Below, piece after piece: positions 43,979 to 53,734 of a DNA stretch of 64,000 bases. Each line of letters opens with the position of its first letter. Position 1 is the stretch's first letter. The DNA is taken from contig NZ_AWFA01000008.1 in assembly GCF_000682675.1 (NCBI RefSeq), positions 1-64,000 of the forward strand, given 5' to 3'. The DNA comes from Hyphomonas pacifica. Lineage in GTDB: Bacteria; Pseudomonadota; Alphaproteobacteria; Caulobacterales; Hyphomonadaceae. Under the pieces are notes generated by a model, which saw nothing but the letters and a program-made list of their open reading frames with translations, was not told where the DNA came from and ran no database searches. Made by a program: the position numbers and the translations under genes.

Positions 43979-45805
43979 ATGGCAGCTGAACTCAGTCCTG
44001 CAGAAGCCGTTGACGCCCTTGTGCCGGCAATCACCCTGCTGGGCTTTGGGGCTGCAGCGGCTCTGGTTTCGCGCGCGCTGAGCCTCAGTCCAATTGTCGG
44101 CTATCTTCTGGCGGGCATTTTGATAGGCCCGCATATGCTGGGCCTGATCCAGGAAAGCGGCGGCACCCATTTGCTGGCAGAACTGGGCGTGGTGTTCCTG
44201 CTGTTCGATATCGGGATGCATGTTTCACTTCGGGAATTGAAAGAAAGCCGGGGCGACCTTCTGGGCCTGGCACCCATGCATCTGGCATTGACCGGCCTGT
44301 TGAGTGCTGGGGCGCTGTACATGCTGGGCATCTCCTGGCCCATCGCGATTGCCGTAGGCCTGAGCCTTGGCCTGTCCTCAACCGCTGTCGTCGCACGCAT
44401 CCTGACCGAGCGGGAGCAGAATTCCTGCCCCATAGGGCGCACAGCCACACACGTCCTGATCTTCCAGGATATTGTCGCTATCTTCCTGATGATCTTCGCA
44501 ACATCCTTGGGTGAGGAAGAAACTGGCGCGACAGGCTTGGCTGGCCTTGTCTCCGAGCATGTGATGGGCGGGGCCGGCGTGCCGCTGGTTCTGGCCCTGT
44601 TGCTGGCCGTGATTCAGGCCGTGATCGCCTTCGGCGCCGCGATGATGTTCTCGCGCTATCTGCTGAACCCGGTCTTCCGCACGCTGGCCGCAACCCGCAA
44701 CGATGAGGCCTTTACCGCCTTTACCCTGCTTCTGGTGCTCGCTGCAGCCTGCGCGACTGCCGTGATCGGCTTGTCGCTGACACTTGGCGCGTTCCTGGCT
44801 GGGCTTGCAGTTTCAGGCACACGCTTCCGCCATCAGGTACAGACGGAGATGGGGCCATTCCGCGGACTGCTGCTGTCTTTCTTCTTCATCAGTGTCGGAC
44901 TGGCGATCGACCTGCCCAGTCTCATCCGCAATCTGCCGCTGGTGATCCTGGGCGCTGTGGCGATCCTCGTTCTGAAGACCGGGCTTGGCTACATTGCCGC
45001 ACGCGTGAACAAATGGAGCGTACCCGGCGCGGTACAACTCGCCACGCTGCTGGCCCAAGGCTCTGAATTCACGCTGGTTATCCTGTCCCTCTCCTCAATC
45101 ATGGCGGGCATGCCCCCTGCCCTGATGGGCAGCCTGATCGCCGCGATAGCTTTGTCGCTGGCGCTCGCGCCCAGCTGGGCCATTCTTGGTGGCAAGCTGT
45201 CGCGTGAACTTGCCCGCCGCAAACAGGTGACGATGGAAACAGCCAATACGCCGACAGTGGGTCGCCCGGTCATCGTGATCAGTATGACCTCCGCCGGGCG
45301 CCTTGCCATCGACGCACTGATCGATTTTGGCATTCCCTATATCGCTATCGATAATGAGCCGGACCGTTTCCTCGCCGCCGTGGCAGATGGCTACAATGTC
45401 TCCTTTGGCGACGCGACCAACATGAAACTGATCGAGGCCATCGGCGGCAACAATGCCCGTGCGCTGGTGCTGGGCCAGGCGCGCTATGAGGTGTCTGCCG
45501 AAGTGACGCCCACCATCCGCCGCCAGTATCCGGACCTGACCCGCTTTGTCGCTGTCGACAATCACCATGATCTCGACCGCTATCTGGAACTGAACGTTCG
45601 TGCACACCTGCTGGGCGGTGACCCCAAAGGCATCGAGATGGTGGCCGACATGCTGCGCATTTTGGGCGTGCCGGATGACGGCCTGAAAGACTGGCTGAGC
45701 CGCGAAGCTGACCTCTTCACCATCGGGGACGGTTCAGACCGCCATAGCCGCGCGGATGAAGATGACGATGAAGACGTCGAAGATACGGTCGAGGAAGCGG
45801 CCTGA
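43979..45805 (+). CDS. KefB/CPA2-type cation:proton antiporter with TrkA-N domain
   Basis: The 608-residue protein has an N-terminal Na+/H+ exchanger domain of about twelve helices (about 10-400) with LSPIVGYLLAGILIGP, LLFDIGMH and GLSLGLSSTAVVARILTE, the last a CPA2 hallmark. A Rossmann-type RCK/TrkA-N domain follows (about 420-540: RPVIVISMTSAGRLAIDALI). The nucleotide-binding glycines of that motif are partly replaced (MTSAG for GxGxxG). An acidic tail (DEDDDEDVEDTVEEAA) closes it. It probably exports K+ in exchange for protons during electrophile or alkaline stress. Confidence 0.9.
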   Translation: MAAELSPAEAVDALVPAITLLGFGAAAALVSRALSLSPIVGYLLAGILIGPHMLGLIQESGGTHLLAELGVVFLLFDIGMHVSLRELKESRGDLLGLAPMHLALTGLLSAGALYMLGISWPIAIAVGLSLGLSSTAVVARILTEREQNSCPIGRTATHVLIFQDIVAIFLMIFATSLGEEETGATGLAGLVSEHVMGGAGVPLVLALLLAVIQAVIAFGAAMMFSRYLLNPVFRTLAATRNDEAFTAFTLLLVLAAACATAVIGLSLTLGAFLAGLAVSGTRFRHQVQTEMGPFRGLLLSFFFISVGLAIDLPSLIRNLPLVILGAVAILVLKTGLGYIAARVNKWSVPGAVQLATLLAQGSEFTLVILSLSSIMAGMPPALMGSLIAAIALSLALAPSWAILGGKLSRELARRKQVTMETANTPTVGRPVIVISMTSAGRLAIDALIDFGIPYIAIDNEPDRFLAAVADGYNVSFGDATNMKLIEAIGGNNARALVLGQARYEVSAEVTPTIRRQYPDLTRFVAVDNHHDLDRYLELNVRAHLLGGDPKGIEMVADMLRILGVPDDGLKDWLSREADLFTIGDGSDRHSRADEDDDEDVEDTVEEAA

Positions 45806-45914
45806 TCCCTTCCGTGCCGCCTTCAGGGGTGACGGGGAATTGAAATTTGTGTCATCTGTTTCCCATGAAACCAATGGTGAGGTGCGGGGGCGCCACACTC
45901 AGGGAAGGGATAGG

Positions 45915-48815
45915 ATGAAACCGTTCAAATACATGTTGATGGCGGGCGCCGCTGCAGGCCTGCTGGGCGCCTGCGCTACACCGGAAACCGAACTCACAGA
46001 GACGGTCACTGTGGAGCGCGACGCCCCGGAAACCGCACCTAACGAGACCGAGGAAACCGATAGCGGCGAGTTCAAACTGGACTATGAAAAGTTCACCCTG
46101 AACAACGGACTGGAAGTTGTCCTGAACGTTGACCGGTCAGATCCCATCGTCGCCATCTCAACCGTGGTGCACGTCGGTTCCAACCGCGAAAAGCCCGGCC
46201 GCACAGGCTTTGCCCACTTCTTTGAGCACATGTCCTTCAATGATTCCGAAAACGTGCCGCGCGGCTGGAATCGCAAGGCCATTCCGGAATGGGGCGGCCA
46301 GCGCAATGGCGGCACCTGGAGCGACGGCACGATCTATTACGAAGTCGTGCCCACAGACGCTTTCGACAAGATCCTCTGGATCGACTCTGACCGCCTTGGC
46401 TACATGATCAATACGGTCACCCAGCAAGCGCTTGAACGCGAAAAGCAGGTCGTCAAGAATGAAAAGCGCGAGCGCGTGGACAATGCGCCTTATGGCTATA
46501 CGCAGGAAGTGATCCGCAAATCGCTGTACCCGGAAGGCCACCCGTATAGCTGGACCGTGATCGGCGCGCTACCGGACCTTCAGGCGGCCACGCTTGAGGA
46601 TGTGCGAGGCTTCTATGATGAATATTACGGCGCTGCGAACGCCACACTGGTCATCTCGGGCGACATAGACGTTGAGGAGACTAAGGAGAAGGTGCAGCGC
46701 TGGTTTGGCGAAATCCGCTCTGGCGGTGATGTCGAGAGCCTGCCCCCGATGCCGGTCACGCTGAAGGAAACAAAATCCCTCTATTTCGAGGATAATTTCG
46801 CCACCCTCCCGGAACTGAGGATCACCTTCCCCACCGTTGAGGCCTACAGCAAGGACGAGCAGGCGCTAAACGTTCTGGCGCAGCTTCTGGCGGGCAGCAA
46901 GAATTCGCCGCTCTATCGCTCTGTCGTCGAGGAAGAGAAGCTCGCGCCCGAAATCTACAGCTATAATAACAGCATGGAACTGGCAGGCGAGTTCGTCCTG
47001 AGCGTCCGCGCGAATGCTGGCTCGGATCTGGATGATGTCTACACCGCCATCGAACAGGGCCTTGCCGAGTTTGAGACAGACGGGGTCAACGAGACAGACC
47101 TTGCCCGCATCAAAGCGGAGCAGGAAACCATTCTGTACTCGAACCTGTCGACAGTCCTGGATAAGGCGATCCAGATGTCACAGGACAATGAGTTCGCAGG
47201 CGATCCCGCCTATGCCATTAAATCCGCGGAGTTGCTGCGGAACGTCACCGCAGAAGACGTGATGTCCGCCTATGAGACCTATATCAAGAACAAGCCCTCT
47301 GTGATCACCAGCTTTGTGCCGCAAGGTGAAGCTGAGCTCGCTCTGGAAGGCGCAGAGCTGGCGACTGTTTGGATCGAGGAAGTTCGAAATGACGTGACTG
47401 CTGAAGAGGTCAGCCAGGGCGAGGAAGCCGAGTATGAGCGCACGCCCTCCACGCATGACCGCTCTGAGCCGCCCTTCGGAGACCTGCCGCTGTTTGAGAT
47501 GCCGCACATCTGGCATGCCACCCTGCCAAAGGATGTGGACCTGCTGGGCATTGAAAGCGACGAGATCCCGCTCGTCACGTTCGAGATCAGTTTTGATGGC
47601 GGTGCTTGGCTGGACCCAGCCGACAAGAAAGGCACGGCCAATTTGCTGGCCGAGCTGATGAATGAAGGCACAGCCACGCGCACCCCGGCGGAGATGGAAC
47701 AGGCGATCGGCCTGATCGGTTCCGGCATCACGGTCAGTGCGGATACGGATGAAATCACGATCAGCGCAACTACCCTGGCCCGTAATTTCGAAGACACGGT
47801 GGATCTCGTGGAAGAAATCCTCGCCGGCCCGCGCTTCAAGCCTGAAGACTTTGAGCGGGTGAAAACCGCCACCCTGACAGAAATCCGCGACCGGGATGCA
47901 AACCCGACCGCCATCGCCTCATTGGCTTTCAACCGCCTGATCTATGGCGATGCGCATCCGCTCGGCACGTCCAGAAGCGGCACATTGGAAACAGTCGAAG
48001 ACATCACTCTGGCAGATCTGCAGGCCGCCTATTCCACCCTGCTGAACAGTCACGCCACAGTACATGTCGTGGGGGATGTCTCCCCTGCCCGCGCCGAAGC
48101 GGCCTTCACCGGTCTTGCAGACATCGTGCAAACCCAGGATGTCGACTTGCCGGAATACGCCATCCCCGCGCAGAAGAATGCGGGCAAGGTGTTCTTCATT
48201 GATGTTCCGGACAGCAAACAAAGCGTCATCTTCGCCGGCAAGTTGACCGTTGCCTCAGATGAAGAGGACGCGCCGCGTGTCAGCTTCATGAATGAAAAAC
48301 TTGGCGGCGGCATCAGCGGAGATCTGGCCCAGACGCTCCGTATCGAGAAAGGCTACACCTATGGTGCCTATTCCTATATCTCTGACGGACATGTAAAACA
48401 GCCTTGGCGCGCCTATACCAGCGTGCGAGCCAATGCGACGCGGCCATCGCTGGAAATCATCCGTGAGATGATCAGGGACTATGGAGTGACCTTTGATCAG
48501 GCCGCCGTCGACCTGACACAGAACAAGGTGCTGAAAGACAATACCCGCGCCTATGAAAGTCTCAGCGCCAAGCTAGGCATGCTCCGCATGATCAGCAAGT
48601 ATGGCTTTGGAGATGACTATCTGGAAACAGAGCAGCAGGAATTGCTGTCCATGGAAGCAGACGATTTCAAATCCCTGGCTGCCGAATATCTCAGCGAGCC
48701 AGAGATGGTATATGTCATCGTCGGAGACAAGGCGACCCAGTTCGACGCCGTGAAGGACTTTGCGGACGGAGCGGTCACCGAGCTGGATATATATGGCGCA
48801 AAGATCGCCGAATAA
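45915..48815 (+). CDS. M16-family zinc metallopeptidase lipoprotein (two-domain)
   Basis: Start at ATG 45915 (966 aa), giving the lipoprotein signal MKPFKYMLMAGAAAGLLGAC with Cys20; GGGATAGG lies upstream. A low-complexity Thr/Glu linker (20-52) leads to two M16 halves. The inverted zinc motif HFFEH (101-105) is present in the first half, with a downstream Glu ligand in EKQVVKNEKRER. The second half lacks the motif, as in PqqL-type enzymes. It is a periplasmic or surface peptidase. It begins 109 bp after the antiporter, and its leader runs into that gene's end, so transcription may be shared. Confidence 0.9.
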   Translation: MKPFKYMLMAGAAAGLLGACATPETELTETVTVERDAPETAPNETEETDSGEFKLDYEKFTLNNGLEVVLNVDRSDPIVAISTVVHVGSNREKPGRTGFAHFFEHMSFNDSENVPRGWNRKAIPEWGGQRNGGTWSDGTIYYEVVPTDAFDKILWIDSDRLGYMINTVTQQALEREKQVVKNEKRERVDNAPYGYTQEVIRKSLYPEGHPYSWTVIGALPDLQAATLEDVRGFYDEYYGAANATLVISGDIDVEETKEKVQRWFGEIRSGGDVESLPPMPVTLKETKSLYFEDNFATLPELRITFPTVEAYSKDEQALNVLAQLLAGSKNSPLYRSVVEEEKLAPEIYSYNNSMELAGEFVLSVRANAGSDLDDVYTAIEQGLAEFETDGVNETDLARIKAEQETILYSNLSTVLDKAIQMSQDNEFAGDPAYAIKSAELLRNVTAEDVMSAYETYIKNKPSVITSFVPQGEAELALEGAELATVWIEEVRNDVTAEEVSQGEEAEYERTPSTHDRSEPPFGDLPLFEMPHIWHATLPKDVDLLGIESDEIPLVTFEISFDGGAWLDPADKKGTANLLAELMNEGTATRTPAEMEQAIGLIGSGITVSADTDEITISATTLARNFEDTVDLVEEILAGPRFKPEDFERVKTATLTEIRDRDANPTAIASLAFNRLIYGDAHPLGTSRSGTLETVEDITLADLQAAYSTLLNSHATVHVVGDVSPARAEAAFTGLADIVQTQDVDLPEYAIPAQKNAGKVFFIDVPDSKQSVIFAGKLTVASDEEDAPRVSFMNEKLGGGISGDLAQTLRIEKGYTYGAYSYISDGHVKQPWRAYTSVRANATRPSLEIIREMIRDYGVTFDQAAVDLTQNKVLKDNTRAYESLSAKLGMLRMISKYGFGDDYLETEQQELLSMEADDFKSLAAEYLSEPEMVYVIVGDKATQFDAVKDFADGAVTELDIYGAKIAE

Positions 48816-48819
48816 AATC

Positions 48820-48855
48820 GAAAGGGCGGGCGGCCATTCTACCGCTCGCCCTTTC
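48820..48855. terminator. Hairpin between convergent genes, possible bidirectional terminator
   Basis: gaaagggcgggcgg (48820-48833) pairs with ccgctcgccctttc (48842-48855) with one G-T pair and an 8-nt loop. The T-tracts on either side are weak. Confidence 0.5.
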
Positions 48856-48882
48856 TAGCCCTTCAGGTGCCCCTGAAGCGTA

Positions 48883-49419
48883 TCAGGAATTCAGGGCCTT
48901 GATGGCGTCATCAATAGTCGCGTGCGGACGGTCCATGATGGCGGCAATCTGGGCGCGCTGTTCAATGGCCAGCCACAGGCCGGCAACCTCAACATCCACC
49001 ACGCGCCAGTCGTTATCTTTCTTGATCACGCGCCAGCGAACGGTTTCCGGATCTTCACCCGGGCGGTCCACACGGGTTTCCACAATGGAGTCATCATCAC
49101 CGCGATCCTTGGACCCCAGAATGGTGACTTTCGCGTCGCGGAACTGCTCACCATGCCCTTCAAGACTATCCAGCAGATAGTTCTCGAAAGCCTCGACAAA
49201 GCGGGCCCGCTCTTCCTCAGAGACGCGGCGCGCATGTTTGCCAAGTGTGAAATTCGCAACCGTGTCAATGTCGACAGACTCGCGGATAGCCTCGCGGCTT
49301 TTTACGGGATCGCCAATCTGTCTGGCGGCTCCTTCAATGACGGCTTCAGCCTCCGGACCGGCGGCGGCCGGCAGAGCCATCAGGGCCAAAGCAGTTGATG
49401 CAACAAGCGCACGAAACAT
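48883..49419 (-). CDS. MlaC/Ttg2D-family phospholipid-binding periplasmic protein
   Basis: The 178-residue protein has a signal peptide (about 1-20) and the MlaC fold signature: VDIDTVANFTLGKHARRVSE, RFVEAFENYLLDSL, TRVDRPGEDPETVRWRVIKK and WRVVDVEVAGLWLAIEQRAQ. MlaC shuttles phospholipids between the MlaA outer-membrane complex and the MlaFEDB inner-membrane transporter. No other mla genes are in this window, so the partner is elsewhere, or this is a stand-alone paralogue. Confidence 0.87.
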   Translation of the reverse strand: MFRALVASTALALMALPAAAGPEAEAVIEGAARQIGDPVKSREAIRESVDIDTVANFTLGKHARRVSEEERARFVEAFENYLLDSLEGHGEQFRDAKVTILGSKDRGDDDSIVETRVDRPGEDPETVRWRVIKKDNDWRVVDVEVAGLWLAIEQRAQIAAIMDRPHATIDDAIKALNS

Positions 49420-49454
49420 GAGAACAATCCTTCTGCATTATCTCTTATCGTGCC

Positions 49455-49613
49455 CTATCTATGTTCGACCTTGCCGTTTTGTTCCCCGGCAATTTGGATA
49501 TTGCTTATGCGAGACGAGCATGAAACCGGCATCTGGCGGCCGATCAGCAGCTCACCGTTAAGACGGATAACCTTATAGGCCGGGCCCCGGCAGGACAGGA
49601 TGGCTGGGTACAT
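49455..49613 (-). CDS. Small hypothetical protein, 52 aa
   Basis: ATG 49613 is preceded by GAGGAGA at good spacing. The product (MYPAILSCRGPAYKVIRLNG, continuing with ELLIGRQMPVSCSSRI) is basic, with two Cys, no membrane segment and a polar C-terminus. It lies between mlaC and tRNA-Leu(TAA). I recognise no family. The ribosome-binding site is the main argument. Confidence 0.4.
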   Translation of the reverse strand: MYPAILSCRGPAYKVIRLNGELLIGRQMPVSCSSRISNIQIAGEQNGKVEHR

Positions 49614-49764
49614 GACATTTCTCCTCTGAGGCGAGAAATGCAAACCCCATACCAGTCAACAGAGAGTACAAATTTTTACTCAACGCAGGGGAACGGTGTG
49701 GAATTCGAGCGCTCAGTCCGCCTCTGCGCCCCCATGAGACCCGATTCTGGCACAGTTTGGCAGG

Positions 49765-49851
49765 TGGTGCGGGCGGCCGGGATTGAACCGGCAAGGCCTT
49801 GCGGCCGACGGATTTTAAGTCCGTTGCGTTTACCAATTTCGCCACGCCCGC
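49765..49851 (-). tRNA. tRNA-Leu (anticodon TAA)
   Basis: The 87-nt class II tRNA on the minus strand has acceptor GCGGGCG/CGCCCGC, anticodon stem ACGGA/TCCGT with loop CTTAAAA (TAA, leucine), a long variable arm, T arm GGTTCAATCCC and encoded CCA. Confidence 0.95.
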
Positions 49852-49933
49852 GCAGCAAAAACTGGACATAACGGGTTTTGCCCGAGGATGCTATGTGTCA
49901 TCGAACAAACTTGCAGGTAGAGGGTTATTCGAG

Positions 49934-50380
49934 ATGAAAATTGCACTTCCCGCAATCTGGTTTGTCCTGGGGGCCCTTGTCTTTGTGGCCGCTATCGGCA
50001 TCTCCGGCGTAGCCGTTCCGCAGGAAACTATCCCCAGCATGCTGGCCATGAACATGCCGGTCGCAGTATTGACCCTGACAATGTGCGTGGGCATTGGCCT
50101 TGCCTATATGCTGGCGCTAAAAATACGGTCCTCAACACCTCTTCTGGTGTTTGGCGTCCTGCATCTTGTCGCAACAGCATTCAGTCAGGTGTCTGCCGTC
50201 ATGGGCAATATCATCCGCCAGAAGCTGATGTATCAGTCCATGTCCATGCCCGATGGCAGCCAAATGATGAGCCTCTACTATTCCGGTGCTTCACTGCTGG
50301 GCTTTCTCGGGTGGGTCTTCTTCATTATCGCGATGACCATCGCGCTGAATACCAAGCCCCCCGTGGAAGAGACCTTTTAG
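49934..50380 (+). CDS. Hypothetical four-helix membrane protein
   Basis: Start at ATG 49934 (148 aa) with GAGGG upstream. The open frame further upstream runs through tRNA-Leu and is excluded. Four hydrophobic helices: LPAIWFVLGALVFVAAIGIS, MPVAVLTLTMCVGIGLAYML, LLVFGVLHLVATAFSQVSAV and LLGFLGWVFFIIAMTIAL. Family not recognised. It shares a 4-base stop overlap with the convergent thiolase gene. Confidence 0.7.
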   Translation: MKIALPAIWFVLGALVFVAAIGISGVAVPQETIPSMLAMNMPVAVLTLTMCVGIGLAYMLALKIRSSTPLLVFGVLHLVATAFSQVSAVMGNIIRQKLMYQSMSMPDGSQMMSLYYSGASLLGFLGWVFFIIAMTIALNTKPPVEETF

Positions 50381-51588
50381 CTGACCCGTTCAAACACGGC
50401 TGCGAGCCCCTGCCCGCCGCCAATACACATCGTCTCCAGACCATACCGCGCCTCGCGGCGTTCCATCTCGCGCAGCAGAGTCGTCAGGATGCGTACGCCC
50501 GTACAACCGACCGGATGGCCGAGAGAAATGCCGGAGCCATTGACGTTCAGCCGCTCCATGTCGCCGTCGGTCATCTCCAGCGCCTTGATGCAGGCCAGCA
50601 CCTGCGCGGCGAAGGCCTCGTTCAGCTCGATCAAATCAATGTCCTTCATTTCAAGGCCCGCCGTTTTCAGTGCTTTCTGAGAGGACGGAACCGGACCTAT
50701 CCCCATGACTTCCGGCCCAACCCCGGCCACAGACCATGAGACGAGTCGGCCCAGCGGCTTCAGCCCGTATTTATCGGAGACTTCCCGCGTGCAGACGATA
50801 CAAGCCGCAGCGCCATCATTCTGGCCGGAGGCATTGCCCGCCGTGACAGTCGCCTGATCATCCATCTTTCCTCGAATGGCACGCAATGTGGAAAGTTTCT
50901 CCAGCGAGGAATCCGGGCGGATATGCTCGTCTGAATCCACCACCGTGTCAGCCTTGCGCCCTTTCACGGTGTACGGAATGATTTCTTCGGTAAATTTGCC
51001 GGCCTTTTGCGCCGCCGCTGCTTTCATATGGGAATGATAGGCGAATTCGTCCTGCGCCTCACGCGAAATCTGGTATTCCTTGCGCAGGTTTTCTGCCGTC
51101 TCGATCATACCGCCAGGCACGGGATGGTACTTGCCGCCAGCGGTGTATCGCCCGCGTGACAGGCCATCATGCAGCATCAGGCCATCGCCCTTCAGGCCCC
51201 AGCGCATGTCGATGGAGAAGAAAGGCGCATTGGACATGCTCTCTGCCCCACCAGCGATCACGACATCATTAGCCCCGGTCGCAACCTGCATGATGGCATT
51301 GATCACCGCCTGCAGGCCGGAACCACAGCGACGATCTATCTGATAGCCGCCCGTAGATGTCGTCAGCCCGGCATCCAGCGCGATCATGCGTCCAAAGGCC
51401 GGGGCCTCCATCGTCGGATAGCATTGCGCAAAGATACAGTCTTCGACCAACTCGGCTGGCAGTTTCGTCCGGATCATCAGCTCACTGACGACATGGGCTG
51501 CCAGCTCGTGCGCATGGACTGTCTTGAAACCGCCTCCAAAACCACCCACCGCTGTGCGGACCGGTTCACAGATGACAACATCTCTCAT
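50377..51588 (-). CDS. Acetyl-CoA C-acyltransferase (thiolase)
   Basis: The 403-residue thiolase has the acyl-enzyme Cys in QIDRRCGSGLQAV (about residue 88), the His in GISLGHPVGCTG and the second Cys in ETMCIGGGQG, so the active site is complete. NEAFAAQVLACI is the usual helix. It condenses or cleaves 3-ketoacyl-CoA; chain-length preference is not readable. It lies nine bases downstream of the enoyl-CoA hydratase gene, with AGGGGA before the ATG, so the two form a beta-oxidation operon. Confidence 0.93.
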   Translation of the reverse strand: MRDVVICEPVRTAVGGFGGGFKTVHAHELAAHVVSELMIRTKLPAELVEDCIFAQCYPTMEAPAFGRMIALDAGLTTSTGGYQIDRRCGSGLQAVINAIMQVATGANDVVIAGGAESMSNAPFFSIDMRWGLKGDGLMLHDGLSRGRYTAGGKYHPVPGGMIETAENLRKEYQISREAQDEFAYHSHMKAAAAQKAGKFTEEIIPYTVKGRKADTVVDSDEHIRPDSSLEKLSTLRAIRGKMDDQATVTAGNASGQNDGAAACIVCTREVSDKYGLKPLGRLVSWSVAGVGPEVMGIGPVPSSQKALKTAGLEMKDIDLIELNEAFAAQVLACIKALEMTDGDMERLNVNGSGISLGHPVGCTGVRILTTLLREMERREARYGLETMCIGGGQGLAAVFERVS

Positions 51589-51597
51589 GGCGATCCC

Positions 51598-52380
51598 CTA
51601 ACCCTGCTGACCTCGACCGCGTTCGGTCACCTGCTTGCGGGCCTCTTCAACCGCATCGGCAGTCACGGACTCTGAATGCGCAATCGACCGTCGCAACTCT
51701 TCCTTCATGCCCTCGGCGAACGACATGCCAAAGCCGTCATCTATCAGGGCCTTGTACTGCTTCAGCAGATCCGGCTGTGTGCTGCACATATCATGCGCCA
51801 GTTTCATGGCGTGCGGGATCAGTTCGTCAGACGGATAGACGCGGTTCACCAGGCCCCAGCGCTCTGCCGTGTGGGCGTCCAGGAAGTTGCCGCTGAACGA
51901 CAATTCCTTGGCGCGGCTGATACCGATCAGACGGGACAGTTTCTGCGACAGGCCCCAGCCCGGCACGATGCCGACGCGGGCATGGGTGTCGGCAAACTTT
52001 GCATGTTCGGAGGCCAGTAGCACATCGCACATCAGTGCCAGCTCAAACCCGCCAGTAATCGCAAAGCCATTGATCGCGCCAATGATCGGCCATGGATACT
52101 CTTTCAGCGCGCGGGCCATATCAATGGATTTGGAATCCTCATCTGCACCGAGGGCAAAGCCGGTCTGCCCCGCTTCCTTGAGGTCGATCCCCGCCGTGAA
52201 GGCGCGGCCAGAACCAGTCAGCACAACGGCGCGCACATCTTCATCATCTTTCAGCTCTGTGAACACCCGGACAATCTCGGCGCGCAGGGCGCGGCTCAGG
52301 GCGTTCAGCGCATCGGGACGGTTCAGCGTGACCAGAGCCACCGGACCATCGCGCTCTACAAGTACTATTTCTTCTGACAT
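51598..52380 (-). CDS. Enoyl-CoA hydratase
   Basis: The 260-residue crotonase-fold protein has oxyanion-hole segments TAGIDLKEAG (about 62-71) and INGFAITGGFELALMCDV (about 103-120), and ADTHARVGIVPGWGLSQKLS near the catalytic Glu position. That position holds His/Ala-type residues here, so the activity could be hydratase or isomerase. AGGAGG precedes the ATG. It is distinct from LiuC and upstream of the thiolase. Confidence 0.87.
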   Translation of the reverse strand: MSEEIVLVERDGPVALVTLNRPDALNALSRALRAEIVRVFTELKDDEDVRAVVLTGSGRAFTAGIDLKEAGQTGFALGADEDSKSIDMARALKEYPWPIIGAINGFAITGGFELALMCDVLLASEHAKFADTHARVGIVPGWGLSQKLSRLIGISRAKELSFSGNFLDAHTAERWGLVNRVYPSDELIPHAMKLAHDMCSTQPDLLKQYKALIDDGFGMSFAEGMKEELRRSIAHSESVTADAVEEARKQVTERGRGQQG

Positions 52381-52452
52381 GCAATTTCCTCCTGCTACCT
52401 CTTTCTATTAGAGGCCCAAGCGGACTGACACCATGCCTGACGTTGCGGCGTA

Positions 52453-52941
52453 TTATCCGGCCTTGCCCCTGCATACCCTGTTCACAGTGGCGATCAGTAG
52501 CGCCACGAGCGCAATCCCTGCGGCCAGAAAGAACAAGCCAAACTTCAAGGGCGTCAGCCAGACCTTGGCATCCAGCGCATCTACCGCGCCGGACAGGGCC
52601 AGCGCCTGCACCATGTTCTCCGTCAGATCGACCACCACAACGGCCAGCGCTGGCAAGGCGGCCAGCCTGCCATAGCGTCCAAGACAACGCAGCGCCAAAC
52701 CGGCAAACAGCGCGCCATAGGCCAGCGGGTAAGCGGTATCCAGCAGAACCGTCAGCCAGAAATGCGCGCTGCGCTGGGCGGGCGTCATACTGGCGATCAA
52801 AGCGCGGGAGACCTCACCGCCGTCCAGAGTATCAAGATACGCGCCCCCAACAACGCCGCTGAAGATGCCAAACCCGACACCGATCAGAAGGAACAGAATG
52901 AAACTGCCCCACAGAACCGGTGTGCGGGTCAGGAGTACCAT
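52453..52941 (-). CDS. Hypothetical membrane protein
   Basis: The 162-residue protein has four predicted helices, among them LWGSFILFLLIGVGFGIFSG, FWLTVLLDTAYPLAYGALFA and PLKFGLFFLAAGIALVALLI, with an acidic Thr/Glu motif VVVVDLTENMVQALALSG in a helix. Its start codon overlaps the stop of the CinA-like gene (tgatg-type overlap at 52941), so the two are translated together. Family not recognised. Confidence 0.75.
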   Translation of the reverse strand: MVLLTRTPVLWGSFILFLLIGVGFGIFSGVVGGAYLDTLDGGEVSRALIASMTPAQRSAHFWLTVLLDTAYPLAYGALFAGLALRCLGRYGRLAALPALAVVVVDLTENMVQALALSGAVDALDAKVWLTPLKFGLFFLAAGIALVALLIATVNRVCRGKAG

Positions 52942-53711
52942 CAGCCGGCCTCCTCCAGCCGCTCAGCCTGCACACCACAGGCTTTGACAATCTCTTCCAG
53001 CCTGTCCGCCGCCACTTTCAGCTGCGCCTCATCTGTTGAGCGCGCGACAAGATGCACACCGCTATCAGAGATGCTGACAAACCAGGGATAGGAGCCGAGC
53101 GAAACCTCCGGCATTTCCTTTGCCAGCGCGCCCAGCGGCTCGGCAATGTCGCCTTCACGCAGGCCCCTGCCCCGGATCGTTACCTTGTGGACCACCGCAC
53201 CCGTCTCAAGCCGCGGGCCAATGTCTTCCAGCATCGCCCGGGCGACGGAAGGCACGCCGGCCAGGGTAAAGACGTTCCCGGTCTGGAACCCCGGCGCACC
53301 GGAGACGGGGTTTTCCACAATGCTCGCCCCATGCGGCACGCGCGCCATTCGGCGACGGGCGGGCGTGTATTCCGTGCCCATCTCGCGGTAGCGCTCAGCC
53401 AACATGGCTGTCACTTCAGGATGCTCTGAAATGCCGACGCCGAACGCCTTTGCAATTGCGTCTGCCGTGATGTCATCATGGGTTGGGCCTATGCCGCCGG
53501 TCGTGAAGACATAGGTATATTTCGCCCGTAGCGCGTTCACCGCATCGACGATTTCGTCCTCAATATCCGGCACAATCCGCGTTTCGCGCACTGGAATCCC
53601 GAGCGGCGCCAGATAGCTGGCAATCTGTTGCAGATTGATGTCGCGCGTGCGGCCCGACAGCAATTCATCGCCAATCAGAAGGACGGCGGCAGTGGGGGCT
53701 GATTTGATCAT
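52941..53711 (-). CDS. CinA N-terminal/molybdopterin-binding domain protein
   Basis: The 256-residue protein is a stand-alone COG1058 domain: VLLIGDELLSGRTRDINLQQ, VFTTGGIGPTHDDITADAIA and ENPVSGAPGFQTGNVFTLAG. It resembles the N-terminal half of CinA and the eukaryotic FAD-synthetase-type MoCF domain, lacking the C-terminal deamidase. Family members hydrolyse ADP-ribose or related pyrophosphates. The specific substrate here is not known. It is followed in overlap by the membrane protein. Confidence 0.87.
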   Translation of the reverse strand: MIKSAPTAAVLLIGDELLSGRTRDINLQQIASYLAPLGIPVRETRIVPDIEDEIVDAVNALRAKYTYVFTTGGIGPTHDDITADAIAKAFGVGISEHPEVTAMLAERYREMGTEYTPARRRMARVPHGASIVENPVSGAPGFQTGNVFTLAGVPSVARAMLEDIGPRLETGAVVHKVTIRGRGLREGDIAEPLGALAKEMPEVSLGSYPWFVSISDSGVHLVARSTDEAQLKVAADRLEEIVKACGVQAERLEEAG

Positions 53712-53734
53712 CCCTCCACTTTGCCCAGACTGAC

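Noticed and set aside
49799-49933. Extension of the 49934 membrane gene through tRNA-Leu(TAA)
   Set aside because: Overlaps a certain tRNA; ATG 49934 has its own ribosome-binding site.
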